A stretch of 64,000 nt of DNA from contig NW_025934628.1 in the NCBI RefSeq assembly GCF_000764305.2, positions 125,305-189,304 on the forward strand, read 5' to 3'. This stretch comes from Hyalella azteca (taxonomy: Eukaryota > Arthropoda > Malacostraca > Amphipoda > Hyalellidae). This document shows positions 31,540-42,807 of the stretch, piece after piece. Numbering within the stretch: the stretch's first letter is position 1; every line of letters begins with the position of its first letter. The notes below the pieces were generated by a model. It did no database searches. It was given only the letters and a program-made list of their open reading frames with translations, and was not told the DNA's origin. The translations under genes were made by a program, and so were the position numbers.

Positions 31540-31573
31540 CATGGGACATGCCTACATTTAGGCATGTCCCATG
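31540..31573. repeat. Inverted repeat with 6-base loop
   Basis: CATGGGACATGCCT and its exact complement flank ACATTT. It sits just after the polymerase fragment. Confidence 0.8.
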
Positions 31574-31601
31574 GAATTAAAAAAATTTAGGCGGAAGTCC
31601 C

Positions 31602-31814
31602 ATGCCTCTAAAATTTTTTACTGATTTGGCGGCCGAGAGTGAACTACAAGTTGGACGTTCATTTTCCACCCTCGACGCCTATGCTATACGCCAACATGCC
31701 AGACGATCTACGGAAGCATTCAAGAAAATTACTGCTCAGACTCATCAAAAGAAACTTCATAACCTCGGCATCCACAATGAAATTCATTCAGCTTTGAAGT
31801 TAATTTTTGAATGA
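31602..31814 (+). other. Open frame near the Penelope-like fragments, unrecognised
   Basis: A 70-residue frame with a basic helix-prone centre (AIRQHARRSTEAFKKI). It may be an N-terminal piece of the same element. I cannot assign it. Confidence 0.25.
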
Positions 31815-32167
31815 ATAATAGCAAAGAGTTTTATTATAATGATACATTTTTTCCGTTCAACTCCACTTTAGCATTAATGCTCGAGCCTTCAATCAGCCCA
31901 ATCTTTAGACAAAAAAATCCCGTGTCGACACTGAAGCAACAAAGACCTTTAGAAAGTGTCGCGTGTTTAAAAGTCTATGGTATACTCTTAGATGACTATA
32001 TATATACACACACAAAATAATTATTGTAGGCAAAAAATAGACCAATTTCGCGTATATTAAGTGTAGAAAAGATGGTTACTTACTTGGTTACTTGGTTAAG
32101 ATGAGGCGCGTCACCGACTCAGTCCGACTGAAGTATTGGCGTCCCCATTCAGCATCTTCGTAGATTA

Positions 32168-32610
32168 CTAAATTTTGTCAAGCATGTTGGTGTCTTGGAG
32201 TTGGAGGTACTTGATAATTATATCAGCAGGAAATTCAGGGGCTATGAGCGAGGACAGGCTGAAGGAGACTCCGAGGCGGATGCAAGCAGCTTTCAGTTGG
32301 TTGCGATGAAGAGACAGTGCAGGGCAGTTAATGAAGAGGTGGTCAAGAGTGAGCCGGCATTGACATGAGGAGCACTGGTATGGGGGTGAGCTTGTGATTT
32401 GTGAAGTGATGGCCATGCGTCAGTAGGCAGACTCCCAGTCGAATCCGTGTGATGGCAACTTGATGTGGACGAGGAAGGGAATGTTGGGCTAGTGGGCCCA
32501 GTATTTGCTTGAAAGATGTGAGTTCTTGCGGTTGTGCAGACCATGCTCTTTGGGAAAAGATGGAGCTGGAACCTGGAAGTAGGACGATGCCGTCAAAGAA
32601 CAACATATGA
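32168..32610 (-). pseudogene. LINE C-terminal fragment with CxxC zinc-like motif
   Basis: Frame-shifted minus-strand pieces give AITRIRLGVCLLTHGHHFTN, then PYQCSSCQCRLTLDHLFINC and PALSLHRNQL. The order TRLRxGHxxLTH then CxxCxxxLTxxHxxxxC is the usual end of Jockey/R1-type and related LINE proteins. It is dead. Confidence 0.7.
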
Positions 32611-33059
32611 AAGAGAGAATCGGAAACATATTACGGGTAAATTTTTTTATCTGACGTGCATAAAAGTTTTCATCGAGACTCAATGATTTTATTATTCTGA
32701 AGATTTTATTGTAACAATTCTATTGCGTATAATTGCTGAAATTCTTTAACGTGAAGATTCCAACCGTCGGTATATGTATTATGTATTGCCTTCTTATGGG
32801 CTATAATTATACGTATATATTCAAGTTTGTGATGCACGGCTATCCTCTCCGTGCTCAAGACTTGCACCCACGCATGCCGGAAAGGGGCGGCTTAGGTTGA
32901 GGACGTAGAAGGAAGGTTGGAAAAGGGGAAATTTCGGCATAAAATGCGCGAAGAAAGATACGAGAACTGCCCTGAGCTGTCACTTAGCAGCAAAGAGCAG
33001 CAGTGAAAAAATATGCAGAAATGGTTGGGAAGGACCGAAGTCCCAAGACCTTCAAATAA

Positions 33060-33835
33060 ATATTAGAGCACGCTTTTCGGCGCAGATGCACGTCTCGGAC
33101 AAAAACGCGGCCTCTCTCACGGCCGGTCTCGCGGCCGTGATTCCAAATTCAGTGAGCGTGGAATATCTCGCAAAATACTGAACGTAGCTCGATGAAACTT
33201 GGTACACATAATCACTACCGTTAGAGCCTAACGGTGATGTTTAGCTCGTGACAATTTTTCAAAATTCGCCTTCATTCCTGAGTTATTTGAATATACGTGG
33301 TGAAAATTGCAGTGAGCGTGACATTTCTTCTAAAGTACTGTACAGATTTGAATTAAATTTTGAATATAAATTTCTCAATACCCGACGGTGATGTTTAGCT
33401 CGTGATATTTTTTTCACTTTTGCCTTCGTTCGCGAGTATTTTTCACTTTTGTCTCATTCGTGATTTTAACAGCGATATGTGTTGAAATTCACAGTGAGCG
33501 TACGATTTCTTCCAAAATACTAAACAAATTCGAACGAAACTTCGTATATTGATACCTTACCTCTCAACGGTGATGTTTAGCTCGGGACAATTTTTTCGAA
33601 TTGGCCTTCGTTCGTGAGTTATATGGCAATACAGAGAAAACTGCTTACATTTAAACAGCTAACCGTGCATAAATTCGCAGTGAGCGCGAAATTTCTTCGA
33701 AAATACTGAACAGATTTGAATGAAATTTCGAATACAAATTTATGAATACCCAACGGTCATGTTTAGCTCGTGTAAAAATTTTCGATTTTGTCTTCATTCA
33801 TGAGTTATATGGCTATACCCAGCTGAGAAATGTCA
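33060..33835 (+). repeat. Diverged tandem units shared with the hAT foldback elements
   Basis: About five units of 140-170 bases repeat GGTGATGTTTAGCTCGTGA, a TTCATTCGTGAGTTATAT-like stretch and CAGTGAGCGTGA. The opening ACGTCTCGGACAAAAACGCG and GGCCGGTCTCGCGGCC match 53022-53075. It is probably the remnant arm of such an element. Confidence 0.7.
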
Positions 33836-34030
33836 ATATTTCTCGGTACTGCGGGTGGGCTTCTGCGCTTGGCCCGACCCGTGACGCTCGCATGAAAACC
33901 GGATCGCGGTGCAAGTCGGACTATTCCCACGACGCGGACGCGGCAGAGGCTCGGTGGTAGTCCTGACTCCTGACGTAGGCCGGGAGCCGGGGAGGAGACA
34001 GGAGAGTACATTCAGCCCATCAGCCGTTAA

Positions 34031-34741
34031 GGTGCCTGTACACAGAGATAGTACTAGCCGCTAGTTCATCCGGCGCTTGAACTGTCCACGCTACTAGCCT
34101 CGTGTATAGGGGTTCAGCCGCTTCAGAGGCATGCGCCGGCAAGTGCCCGAGGGCCGAGAGAGACAACGATGTGTTGATATCTTGGCTGGAGAAGTGGCTA
34201 GTAGCGCTGATGCAGCCATGGTGAGAGCATCTGACATCTGTGGTGACATCTGTGCCGCTCCTGTGAACTTAAGTATGTTGGGTCACGTAAATCATGGCTT
34301 GTTTGAACGATAATGTTTCTAAGATCCAGACGATATTCAATTATTCTTTGAAATATTCCAAAAATATGAATTAAAGTATAATGTTTTCCATGATGGTTAC
34401 TCCAACAAAATGAAGAGAGAAACAAGTATTTTGAAACGAAAAGAAGACCTTATTAGTTAGGGACACTCAGGGTTTAGTTGTTCCCGACGCTGTATTTTTA
34501 AGGGCAAGAATATGGAGTATAAAAAAGACGTACAGACTCGAGTTGTTGAAGGTGATCACACTATCCATCTTCACAGACCTCACTCGACGGCTTCTAACGA
34601 CTCACTGGCGGGCGCGAATGAGCAGACAGCGGCACCTTATACTCTCCTCGTGTGTACAGGCTTACTAGCTGGATAGTCACCAAGCGACCAACACTAGCCA
34701 GATTTACTAGCCCTCTGCACTATCCCCGTGTACAAGCACCT
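34031..34741. mobile_element. TTAA-flanked non-autonomous DNA transposon (711 bp)
   Basis: TTAA lies at 34027-34030 and 34742-34745. The ends GGTGCCTGTACACAGAGATA and (complement) AGGTGCTTGTACACGGGGAT form an imperfect inversion of about 24 bases. TTAA targets are typical of piggyBac-like elements. There is no transposase. Confidence 0.7.
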
Positions 34742-34745
34742 TTAA

Positions 34746-36224
34746 GCACAGGTCGTTTGGAAACGCTGTGAAGAGAGACCATTTGTTGGGGTCAACCTTG
34801 AAAGCAGGGAAACAGCGAGCATTATCCAGGCCATTTGGAAGTAGTTGCTGTTCCACCTGCAAGCCAATGAAACTCTTCTCAGACTTCTGCTGCAGAGGAA
34901 GAGACCCAAGAAACTAGAAAGCCTTTAACACTGCCATGACGCCATCTCCAGATGTGACAGTTGGCCCGCCGCCCGCAGGACTCACGGCAGGAGGTCATGA
35001 TCTGGTCATCTACACATCTCAAACAAAGCTAACAACAACATTCAGCCATTGACAGAAAGTCAGTTGCGTTCACGGCGATAGCACGTCTGTCATTAATCAT
35101 TTGAGCTCTCTAAACTAAAGACCGGTGAATTTATTTTTGAAGTATTAGCTTCTGCACTTGCTTAAAATAATAATTTTCAAGTTTATTTCTCTATAAAACA
35201 TGACTGGCTTTTTCCTCAGAGGTTTGCCAGTCTGCTTCGCTTTATTTTATTATTTTTGTTTATTTATTTTGTTGTTCTTTCAGTTTTGTTTACTAATTAC
35301 TGTTTCAATATTTACATTTATTTTCATTTTATTGCCTTTATTTTGTTTATATTTTGAGTTTTGTGCCGGAGGTCTTTTCATAAGGGGTTGACTCAGTTAA
35401 ACTTAACCCTCTAGGGCCTTTACTGCCTGAATTTCTGGGTCAAAAATTGCAAATTTCACTTTTCCAGTTTTTAGTCTCACCTTAAAGCTGACATTCTGGC
35501 CTATCCAACGGTACCAAAATCATCTCTGTACGTTGATTTATGCATTGAAAGGCTTGATGACAGTTCATACTTCATGAAAGGGTTAGGGGTGCTGGGGTGG
35601 GAGAGTTCTTTCACATTTAGGATAGGCAAAAATTACCGGCTGGTCACAACTCACAAGTCACATAAATAGGCGACCTGAAGACGCTGATCTTTAGTTACCT
35701 GGCTGCTGTCATGAGGGATGGTGCTCAATAACTGCTCATACAGTTGTTCCATATTGCTTCCCACCATTCTTGACTGAATTTCAGCTCAAGTAACGTCTAG
35801 TCTTGTATCCATGCCAGTAATGTATTTTTTGGGGAATTTTTTCTACTGTTCCTACTTATCTTGCCAATGTATCTATTGATTTTTAAAATTGTAACATTTG
35901 TTATTGCTTACTTCAATGCCTCTCCTTTTGTTTAGCTAATTTTTATAACTTTAAAAAAAATTGCTCTCAGAATTTTCGAACATAGATGCAAGTCAGCAAT
36001 GCACAATAGCCTCTATTATGCTTGTTTTGCTTAAAATTACATTTAGTAGAAACTTCAACTTTATAATTTTAAAAAATGAACTGTTTTTGTTTCATTTGAT
36101 GCAAAAAAATTTGTTACCCCCTGTTAATTTAATGAATACAGCAAAAGCCAACCTTGGAGTAGTCATCTCATGTATATTGTAGTGGTCCTCATGCAAATAA
36201 TATTTTTTTCATTGTTTTATTCAG
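34746..36224. other. Intergenic, upstream of IVD
   Basis: No coding exon recognised. The acceptor TTTTATTCAG at 36215-36224 implies a spliced 5' non-coding exon of IVD somewhere in or before this stretch; I could not place it. Very T-rich DNA at 35200-35390 makes a false hydrophobic frame. Confidence 0.4.
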
Positions 36225-36265
36225 GCTGCTAAAGAGAAATGCATTTATCCAAACCAGTAGTTTTA

Positions 36266-39200
36266 ATGCAGAGATGGAGATTTTCATATCGCTGCATGGC
36301 TTCACTTGCTTCACACTACCCCATCAATGACACTTTTTATGGACTTTCAGAAGTGCAACAGCAGGTATGAATGTAGTTTGCTAGAATGTTAAACCTACCT
36401 GGTGATAGCTTGTGGTTTAGGTCATCTGCATGATGATTTTTATTCTAATATTTGGAAGGTTTACATTTTTCCTATTTGTTTATTCTGTCTACTTACAGCC
36501 CCTTGGCCATGGAATGACAATCAGATATTGTCTTTGGCAAGATCCATGGATTATATTAATGTAGGGCAAATGCAAAATGTAATGTAAAGGGTTATCAAGT
36601 ATATATAATTTTTGTTTTGCATTGTAAGTGTACAACTGTAAAACATATCAATTTCTAATAATCACTGATACCCATTGTACTGTTTATTTTTGTCATTTCG
36701 ATTAAAAATTGAATTGATGGATTGAATTAATTTTTAATTTATCTCTCTTTTCAGTTACGGAAAACGGTGTTTGATTTTGCTCAGAAAGAAATAGCTCCAA
36801 GAGCAGCTCAAATTGACAAAACTGATGATTTTCCAGAGATGAGAGTGAGTTATTGTCATTGTAATTGATCTTACTGCATAACATAATTGAACTGCCTTAA
36901 TGCAATACTTATTAACTTGTCTGGAAATAAGTATTAAAACTAGCTCCAGACAACTTAGTGAAGGTCAATCCATTAGCTTGTGCAGCTAAAAACTTGAAAT
37001 TTTTTCTCAATCTGATCCATATTCTGAGACATAATTTAATTATTTATATGTGTAATTTGATGGAAGAAGGAACTGATGATGATTATAATCTTATAGAGAA
37101 GCTGATGATAATATGACTGAAAATGTTACAATGTAATAAAAATTCAATTTTGTAATTGGATCAATTTCAAAAATATCAGCAGTTGTAGCTAGAATGTCTA
37201 CCTTTTTGTTTCTAATATCTCACCTTTAAATTCAGGAGTTATGGTTGAAGATGGGCTCTCTAGGACTGCTAGGGGCTACGGCTGATGCTGACTTTGGTGG
37301 TTCTGGGATGGGCTATTTTGAACATGCTATTATTTGTGAAGAAATTGGCCGGGCCTCAGGTTAGTGTTGGTCACTATTTTATTTTCTGGTTAGAACTTTT
37401 ATGCTTTGAGTTCTGTGAGTGAGATATTCACTCGTTCATAACATAACTATACTTCCGCCAGTCATGGACATTGTGCATCAACTGTTAAAGCTCCTTGAAT
37501 GTAAAAATTTTCAGAATTCAGTGTTAAAATTAAGGGCAATTTTGAAAAGTTTGCCTTCAAATATTTTCCAGCCATTTACCATTGATTCCACATTTGTATG
37601 TGAATTTTTTCTACAGCTCCAAAGTATTGGAGTGGAAGAGGCTTGAAATGAGGTTGAAAAATATATTTCATTTGTATCTTATGAAACATTTGGAATTTAC
37701 AGGAAGTGTGGGCCTCTCGTATGGTGCTCATGCCAACTTGTGTGTGAATCAAATCAACAGAAGTGCGTCTGAAGACCAGAAAAGGCGGTACCTGCCCAAG
37801 GTAAATTAAAGGTAAATAGTTTTCAATTCATTCTTCTTTTAGTGATATTTCCCCTCACTAATTTCTTCTATTATTGTGGATGCACTCAATGAACTTGGAG
37901 CTACTGGTTTGTCTGACATAAACATGCCAATAACAACAAATTTGGAAATAAATGTTACATTTATTTGTTATTGATTGATTGATTGCAACTGTGTTAAGTT
38001 TTTATCTATCTTTTTAACACAGCAGAACTCATTTTTACACAGCACACTTTCTTCTGACTCATTTCAATATAGCACAACTTCTCACTAACATCACAAAGTA
38101 CTTGAATTTTGTTCTTCCCCCCACAGGCATTATTTAAATTTTTCCAAATTCATGCCACTACAAAAGTACTTTAGCTCATTGCCTTGGCAAGAATATCGTT
38201 CTGCTTTCTCAATGCCCAGGCTTTGCCACTTCATATTCCCACATATATTTGTTAACATTGTGCTTTGCCACTTCATATTCCCGCATATATTTGTTAACAT
38301 TATGGTCAGCTGTGCAGTGGTGAGCATGTGGGGGCCATGGCCATGTCAGAGGCAGGCTCTGGCAGTGATGCCTTATCAATGAAACTCAGCGCCGTGCTGG
38401 ACGGTAACTCCTACGTCCTAAACGGCACCAAGTACTGGATAACCAATGGACCACATGCCGACGTCCTGCTAGTGAGTTTGAGAGGGGGATTTCTTTTTAG
38501 CGCATTTTCTCATTAATGAAAAAAAAATTCACTATTGTGCTCGCCATGTCCGTCCGTCTGTCTGTCCGTCCGTCCGTCCGTCTGTGACTTCACGTTTTCC
38601 TCGACGAGAAAATGCTCTCTCTGTCACTCACTGCAGTGAGTACTGAGTTATACTTTCTTGTTTTTGTAATGGTACTGAACTTTTCATTCAGTGGTTTCCT
38701 GTATTATGAAACTTTCCACATTGATTTCAAAATGCTAATGGTTATTGTTAGAGTTTTACATGTGGAAAAAGCTTGCTGCTGATCTCTGAGATAGAATGTG
38801 GAACTGCTGAAAGGCTGTCATGCAGTGAGTGCACACCTGCTACACAGCTCCAGTGAGAGCATCAGGCTCTTGTTAAATCTAACACTGTCCATTAATATTA
38901 TATAAAGATTCAAACTTATTAATGTGCAGATTGTTTTTTAGTTTGGATCTTCCATGTGTTTCACTTGCTAGGCACTTCTCGTTACATCAAAATGGAAATG
39001 TAAGCAGGAGAAACTAATGACGTTAATCTTAGATGCAATTTGAAGGCAAGATACCAAGGCTTGTGGCACTCCAAATTCTACTTTATGTTCTGAAATGCTT
39101 CTGGATTACTCTGACTTGAGTTTTGGCTGTATGTCACGTAACAATGAGTGTAACTATTTTGTAGTTCAATGATCATGAAAACAAAAGGAGCTTGACCGAA

Positions 39201-42200
39201 ATCTTTCGATCACTTGGTGTGATATCACATAATTATTCTTTGATTTTTTTACTGGTCAAAATCATCTTCTGGAAAAACAATTGTTCAGCATGTATCATTA
39301 ACATTAAAGTTATTACTTACAACTGCGCAGGTTTATGCCAAGACTGAACAGGCGCACAAGCAGGGCCTGAGCGCCTTCATAGTAGAGAGGAACTCGCCAG
39401 GCTTCAGCAGCGGCCACAAGCTCGACAAGCTCGGCATGCGGGGCTCTGGCACCAGCGAGCTCGTCTTCAATGACTGCAGAGTGTCTGGTGCGGCCTGCAG
39501 GGATCAGAAACACTTTCAATATAAACTTAGCATCAAATAAACTTTAGAGCAATGTATGCTCTAAAATAATATGATGTTTTGACATGATTATTACATATGT
39601 AACATAATGATGTGTGATGTGTCACAAGTGATGTCTCGTCTGCAGCAGAGAACGTGGTGGGCGGCGTCAACAGAGGCGCTGCGGTGCTCTTCTCTGGCCT
39701 CGACCTGGAGAGGCTGATGATCGCGGCAGGAGCTTTGGGGTGATAATGATAGCGTGTTGGGTATTAATGTTATCATCGAGTGATAGTGATAGCGTGTTGG
39801 GGATTAATGTCATCATCAAATGAAAGTGATAGCGTGTTGGGATTAATGTTATCATTGAGTGATAGTGATAGCGTGTTGGGGATTAATGCTATCATCGAGT
39901 GATAGTGATAGCGTGTTAGGGATTAATGTTATCATTGAGTGATAGTGATAGCGTGTTAGGGATTAATGTCATCATTTAGTGATAGTGATAGCGCGTTAGG
40001 GATTAATGTCATCATTTAGTGATAGTGATAGCGTGTTAGGGATTAATGTTATCATTGAGTGAAAGTGATAGCGTGTTGGGGATTAATGTTATCATCGAGT
40101 GATAGTGATAGCATGTTAGGGATTAATGTTATCATCGAGTGATAGTGATAGCGTGTTAGGGATTAATGTTATCATCGAGTGATAGTGATAGCATGGTAGG
40201 GATTAATGTCATCATTGAATGATAGTGATGGCGTGTTAGAGATTAATGTTATCATCGAGTGATGGTGATGGCGTGTTATGGATTAATGTCATCATTGAAT
40301 GATAGTGATGGCGTGTTAGAGATTAAAGTTATCATTGAGTGATGGTGATGGCGTGTTAGAGATTAATGCTATTATGAAGTGCTCCTTATGAATTAGGAGC
40401 ACATTTATTCTAGAGCTTGTCTATCATTAAGTGAATGTAATGACATGTTCTTTATTCATGCTTCCTAAGCTTGTCTGTAATGAACAATTAGCAGTATTAA
40501 GAAAATCAGTAAATAATTGTTGGAATAATTTCTGGTGCGTTCCTGTGAAGGATTATGCAGGCAGCTTGTGACGTGGCGTTTGACTACGTGCACTCGAGGA
40601 AGCAGTTCGGCAGACCTGTGGGGGAGTTCCAGCTCATGCAGGTGCAGATAAAGTCGGTCACTTATTTGAGTTATATTATATTGACATTAGACTTAGTTTT
40701 CCTGTAGGCTGAACTTGTAGCCACCGTTCCCGATATATTAACGGGCTAGATTGTTGACATAATGGCTAACATTCCCGGTATATTAACGGGATAGCTTGTT
40801 AATACAACGGCTAACATTCCCGGTATATTAACGGGCTGGTTTGTTAACATAGCGGCTAACATTCTCGGTATATTAACGGGCTAGATTGTTGACATAACGG
40901 TTAACATTCCCGGTATATTAACGAGCTAGATTGTTAACATAACGGTTAACATTCCCGGTATATTAACGGGCTGGTTTGTTAATACAACGGCTAACATTCC
41001 CGGTATATTCACGGGCTAGATTGTTAACATAACGGCTAACATTCCCTGTATATTAACGGGCTAAATTGTTAAAATAACGGCTAACAATTTACTCGTTTCT
41101 CTAATAACGTAAATTTTGTTGCCCAAAGACTAAGTTTTTTATAAGCATCTCGAAGAATTTTTGTTGCATATTTTCGACTTAAATTGCCATCGGGCAGCTT
41201 TTGTAATGTTCAGATAAAAATTTTTTTTGCGCAATTAACTTAAAACACAAATTCGAGAATATTGGTTTTGGTACAGTATTAACTTGGTGCTAATAACTCA
41301 AACGTTGCGCGTATTATTTAAGTTGAATAAGTTTTGTTGAAACAATTTTCGTGAAACTGTTTCGTAAGAACAATTTTGCTGAAAAATTTTTGTAGAAACA
41401 ATTCTATTTAAATAATTTTGTTGAAATAATTCTGGTGAAATAATTTTGTAGAAACAATTTTTGTTGACTTGCAGGGCAAGATAGCGGACATGTACACGAA
41501 GCTGAACGCGTGTCGGTCTTATGTGTACACGGCCGCCCGGGCCGCGGACGACAGCGGCGTCAGCAGCAAAGACTGCGCGAGTGTCGTGCTCTTCGTCGCC
41601 GAGTGCACCACGCAGGTCGCGCTACAAGCCATCCAGTGCTTAGGTTGGTAACTTTTTCTTTTTTGCGGACTCTTATCATGAGTTATGACTAATGTTTTAG
41701 TGGATCACTAAATTAAATGGATCACTAAATTAAATGGATCACTAAAAAATTAAGTGGATTTTTTAGTGGATCACTAAAAAATTCTGTCTCTCATTGAATG
41801 CTGTAACAGTGTTTACGACTGAATTGAGTAAATTCGTGATTAAAGCAAATAATGTATCGGTTCTCACTGAGTTCAAGCTCCTACCCAAGTGTCAACCTTA
41901 TTTCTTGTGTAAGACGGCTTTTATAGTCAAGAAACGTAATAGACAATTTAGACGTTTTTGAACTCTTTTTGTTCACATAGCTGTGTTTGTAATAAGTCAC
42001 GAACCAAGTATAAACGTCTTTATTTAAGAACCTGACATCCAAGTCCTGAAGCCGCTGAACTATGAGCTACTTCCTACTGAGTATGTTTTGTCCATCAGTA
42101 GCGGTATAGCAAATTGATAGCATTTCAGGCGGCATTTAGTATAGCATTTCAGGAGGCAACGGTTACGTAAATGATTATGTATATATGGATAAAACTGATT

Positions 42201-42548
42201 ATGATTATGATGGATAAAACTGAGTATGTTTTATCCATCAGTAGCGGTAGAGCAACTTGTGATTCAACTCTTGCCATTTCAGGAGGCAACGGTTACGTAA
42301 ATGATTATGTATATATGGATAAAACTGATTATGATTATGATGGATAAAACTGATTATGTTTTATTCATGTAGCGGTAGAGCAACTTGATGCTTCAACACT
42401 TGCCATTTCAGGAGGCAACGGCTACGTAAATGATTACCCAACGGGCCGACTGCTGCGGGACGCAAAGCTTTTTGAGATCGGCGCCGGCACCAGCGAGATA
42501 CGGCGGCTGGTGGTGGGCAGAGCCCTAAACGCCGAGTACAAGGACTAG
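36266..42548 (+). CDS. IVD: Isovaleryl-CoA dehydrogenase, mitochondrial
   Basis: Ten exons: 36266-36364, 36755-36844, 37236-37359, 37703-37800, 38310-38471, 39331-39487, 39646-39739, 40551-40641, 41475-41643 and 42412-42548. Phases agree, giving 406 residues. This FAD enzyme oxidises isovaleryl-CoA in leucine breakdown and passes electrons to ETF. The start [20 protein letters not shown] is basic and suits a mitochondrial leader; an in-frame TAG precedes it. Family signatures are [82 protein letters not shown] and [17 protein letters not shown]. The Glu in LDLERL (about residue 264) is the catalytic base that separates IVD from other acyl-CoA dehydrogenases. The donor of exon 7 and acceptor of exon 10 lie in tandem arrays, as does the stop codon with its 3' UTR. 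Confidence 0.95.
38221..38304 (+). repeat. 42-bp direct repeat before IVD exon 5
   Basis: Two copies of a unit starting CTTTGCCACTTCATATTCCC, ending five bases before the exon 5 border at 38309/38310. Only intron is copied. Confidence 0.85.
38499..38652 (+). mobile_element. Foldback short interspersed element, copy 7
   Basis: It starts 28 bases after the IVD exon 5 donor. AGCGCATTTTCTC, the CCGT/CTGT tract and CACTCACTGCAGTGAGTAC are all present; the inner arm is slightly damaged (GAGAAAATGCTC). Confidence 0.8.
39740..40380 (+). repeat. 40-bp minisatellite starting at IVD exon 7 donor, about 16 copies
   Basis: The unit starts GTGATAGTGATAGCGTGTTA and contains GGGATTAATG. The first unit begins with the donor itself (GG then GTGATAATGATAGCG at 39740). 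Every following unit repeats a GTGATA donor-like start. Confidence 0.9.
40726..41090 (+). repeat. 45-bp minisatellite in IVD intron 8, about 8 copies
   Basis: The unit has CGGCTAACATTCCCGGTATA and ATTAACGGGCTAG. It does not reach exon 8 or 9. A degenerate TTTTGTTGAAACAAT repeat follows at 41330-41470, up to the exon 9 acceptor. Confidence 0.85.
41695..41775 (+). repeat. GGATCACTAAATTAAAT repeat in IVD intron 9
   Basis: Four or so copies of GTGGATCACTAAA with 17-19 base spacing. Confidence 0.7.
42136..42430 (+). repeat. 130-bp array over IVD exon 10 acceptor
   Basis: CATTTCAG then GAGGCAACGG recurs with borders at 42152/42153, 42282/42283 and 42411/42412 (real). Each copy also repeats about 20 further coding bases (TACGTAAATGATTA). 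The decoys run into TATATGGATAAAACTGATTA and a stop. Confidence 0.9.
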
Positions 42549-42807
42549 GCAGGAGCTTTCTGTTGACCCGGCAGTCTGTACACTATGACTCCTAACTCCA
42601 TGTTGACCTTGCACTAAGTCCCTTAAGTACAAGGACTAGGCAGGAGCTTTCTGTCGACCCGGCAGTCTGTACACTTTGACTCTTAACTCCATGTTGACTT
42701 TGTACCAAGTCCCTTAAGTACAAGGACTAGGCAGGAGCTTTCTGTCGACCCGGCAGTCTGTACAATGTAACTCTTAACTCCATGTTGACTTTGCACTAAA
42801 TCCCTTA
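42535..42807 (+). repeat. 91-bp array over IVD stop codon and 3' UTR, three copies
   Basis: Copies start at 42535, 42626 and 42717 with AGTACAAGGACTAGGCAGG, which is the last codons, stop and UTR start. The first copy is the real end of the gene. Confidence 0.9.

Noticed and set aside
35200..35391. Small membrane protein
   Set aside because: T-rich DNA gives Phe/Leu runs by chance; no splice or family support.
1409..42430. CRISPR array among the tandem repeats
   Set aside because: Repeats are head-to-tail without unique spacers, and the genome is eukaryotic.
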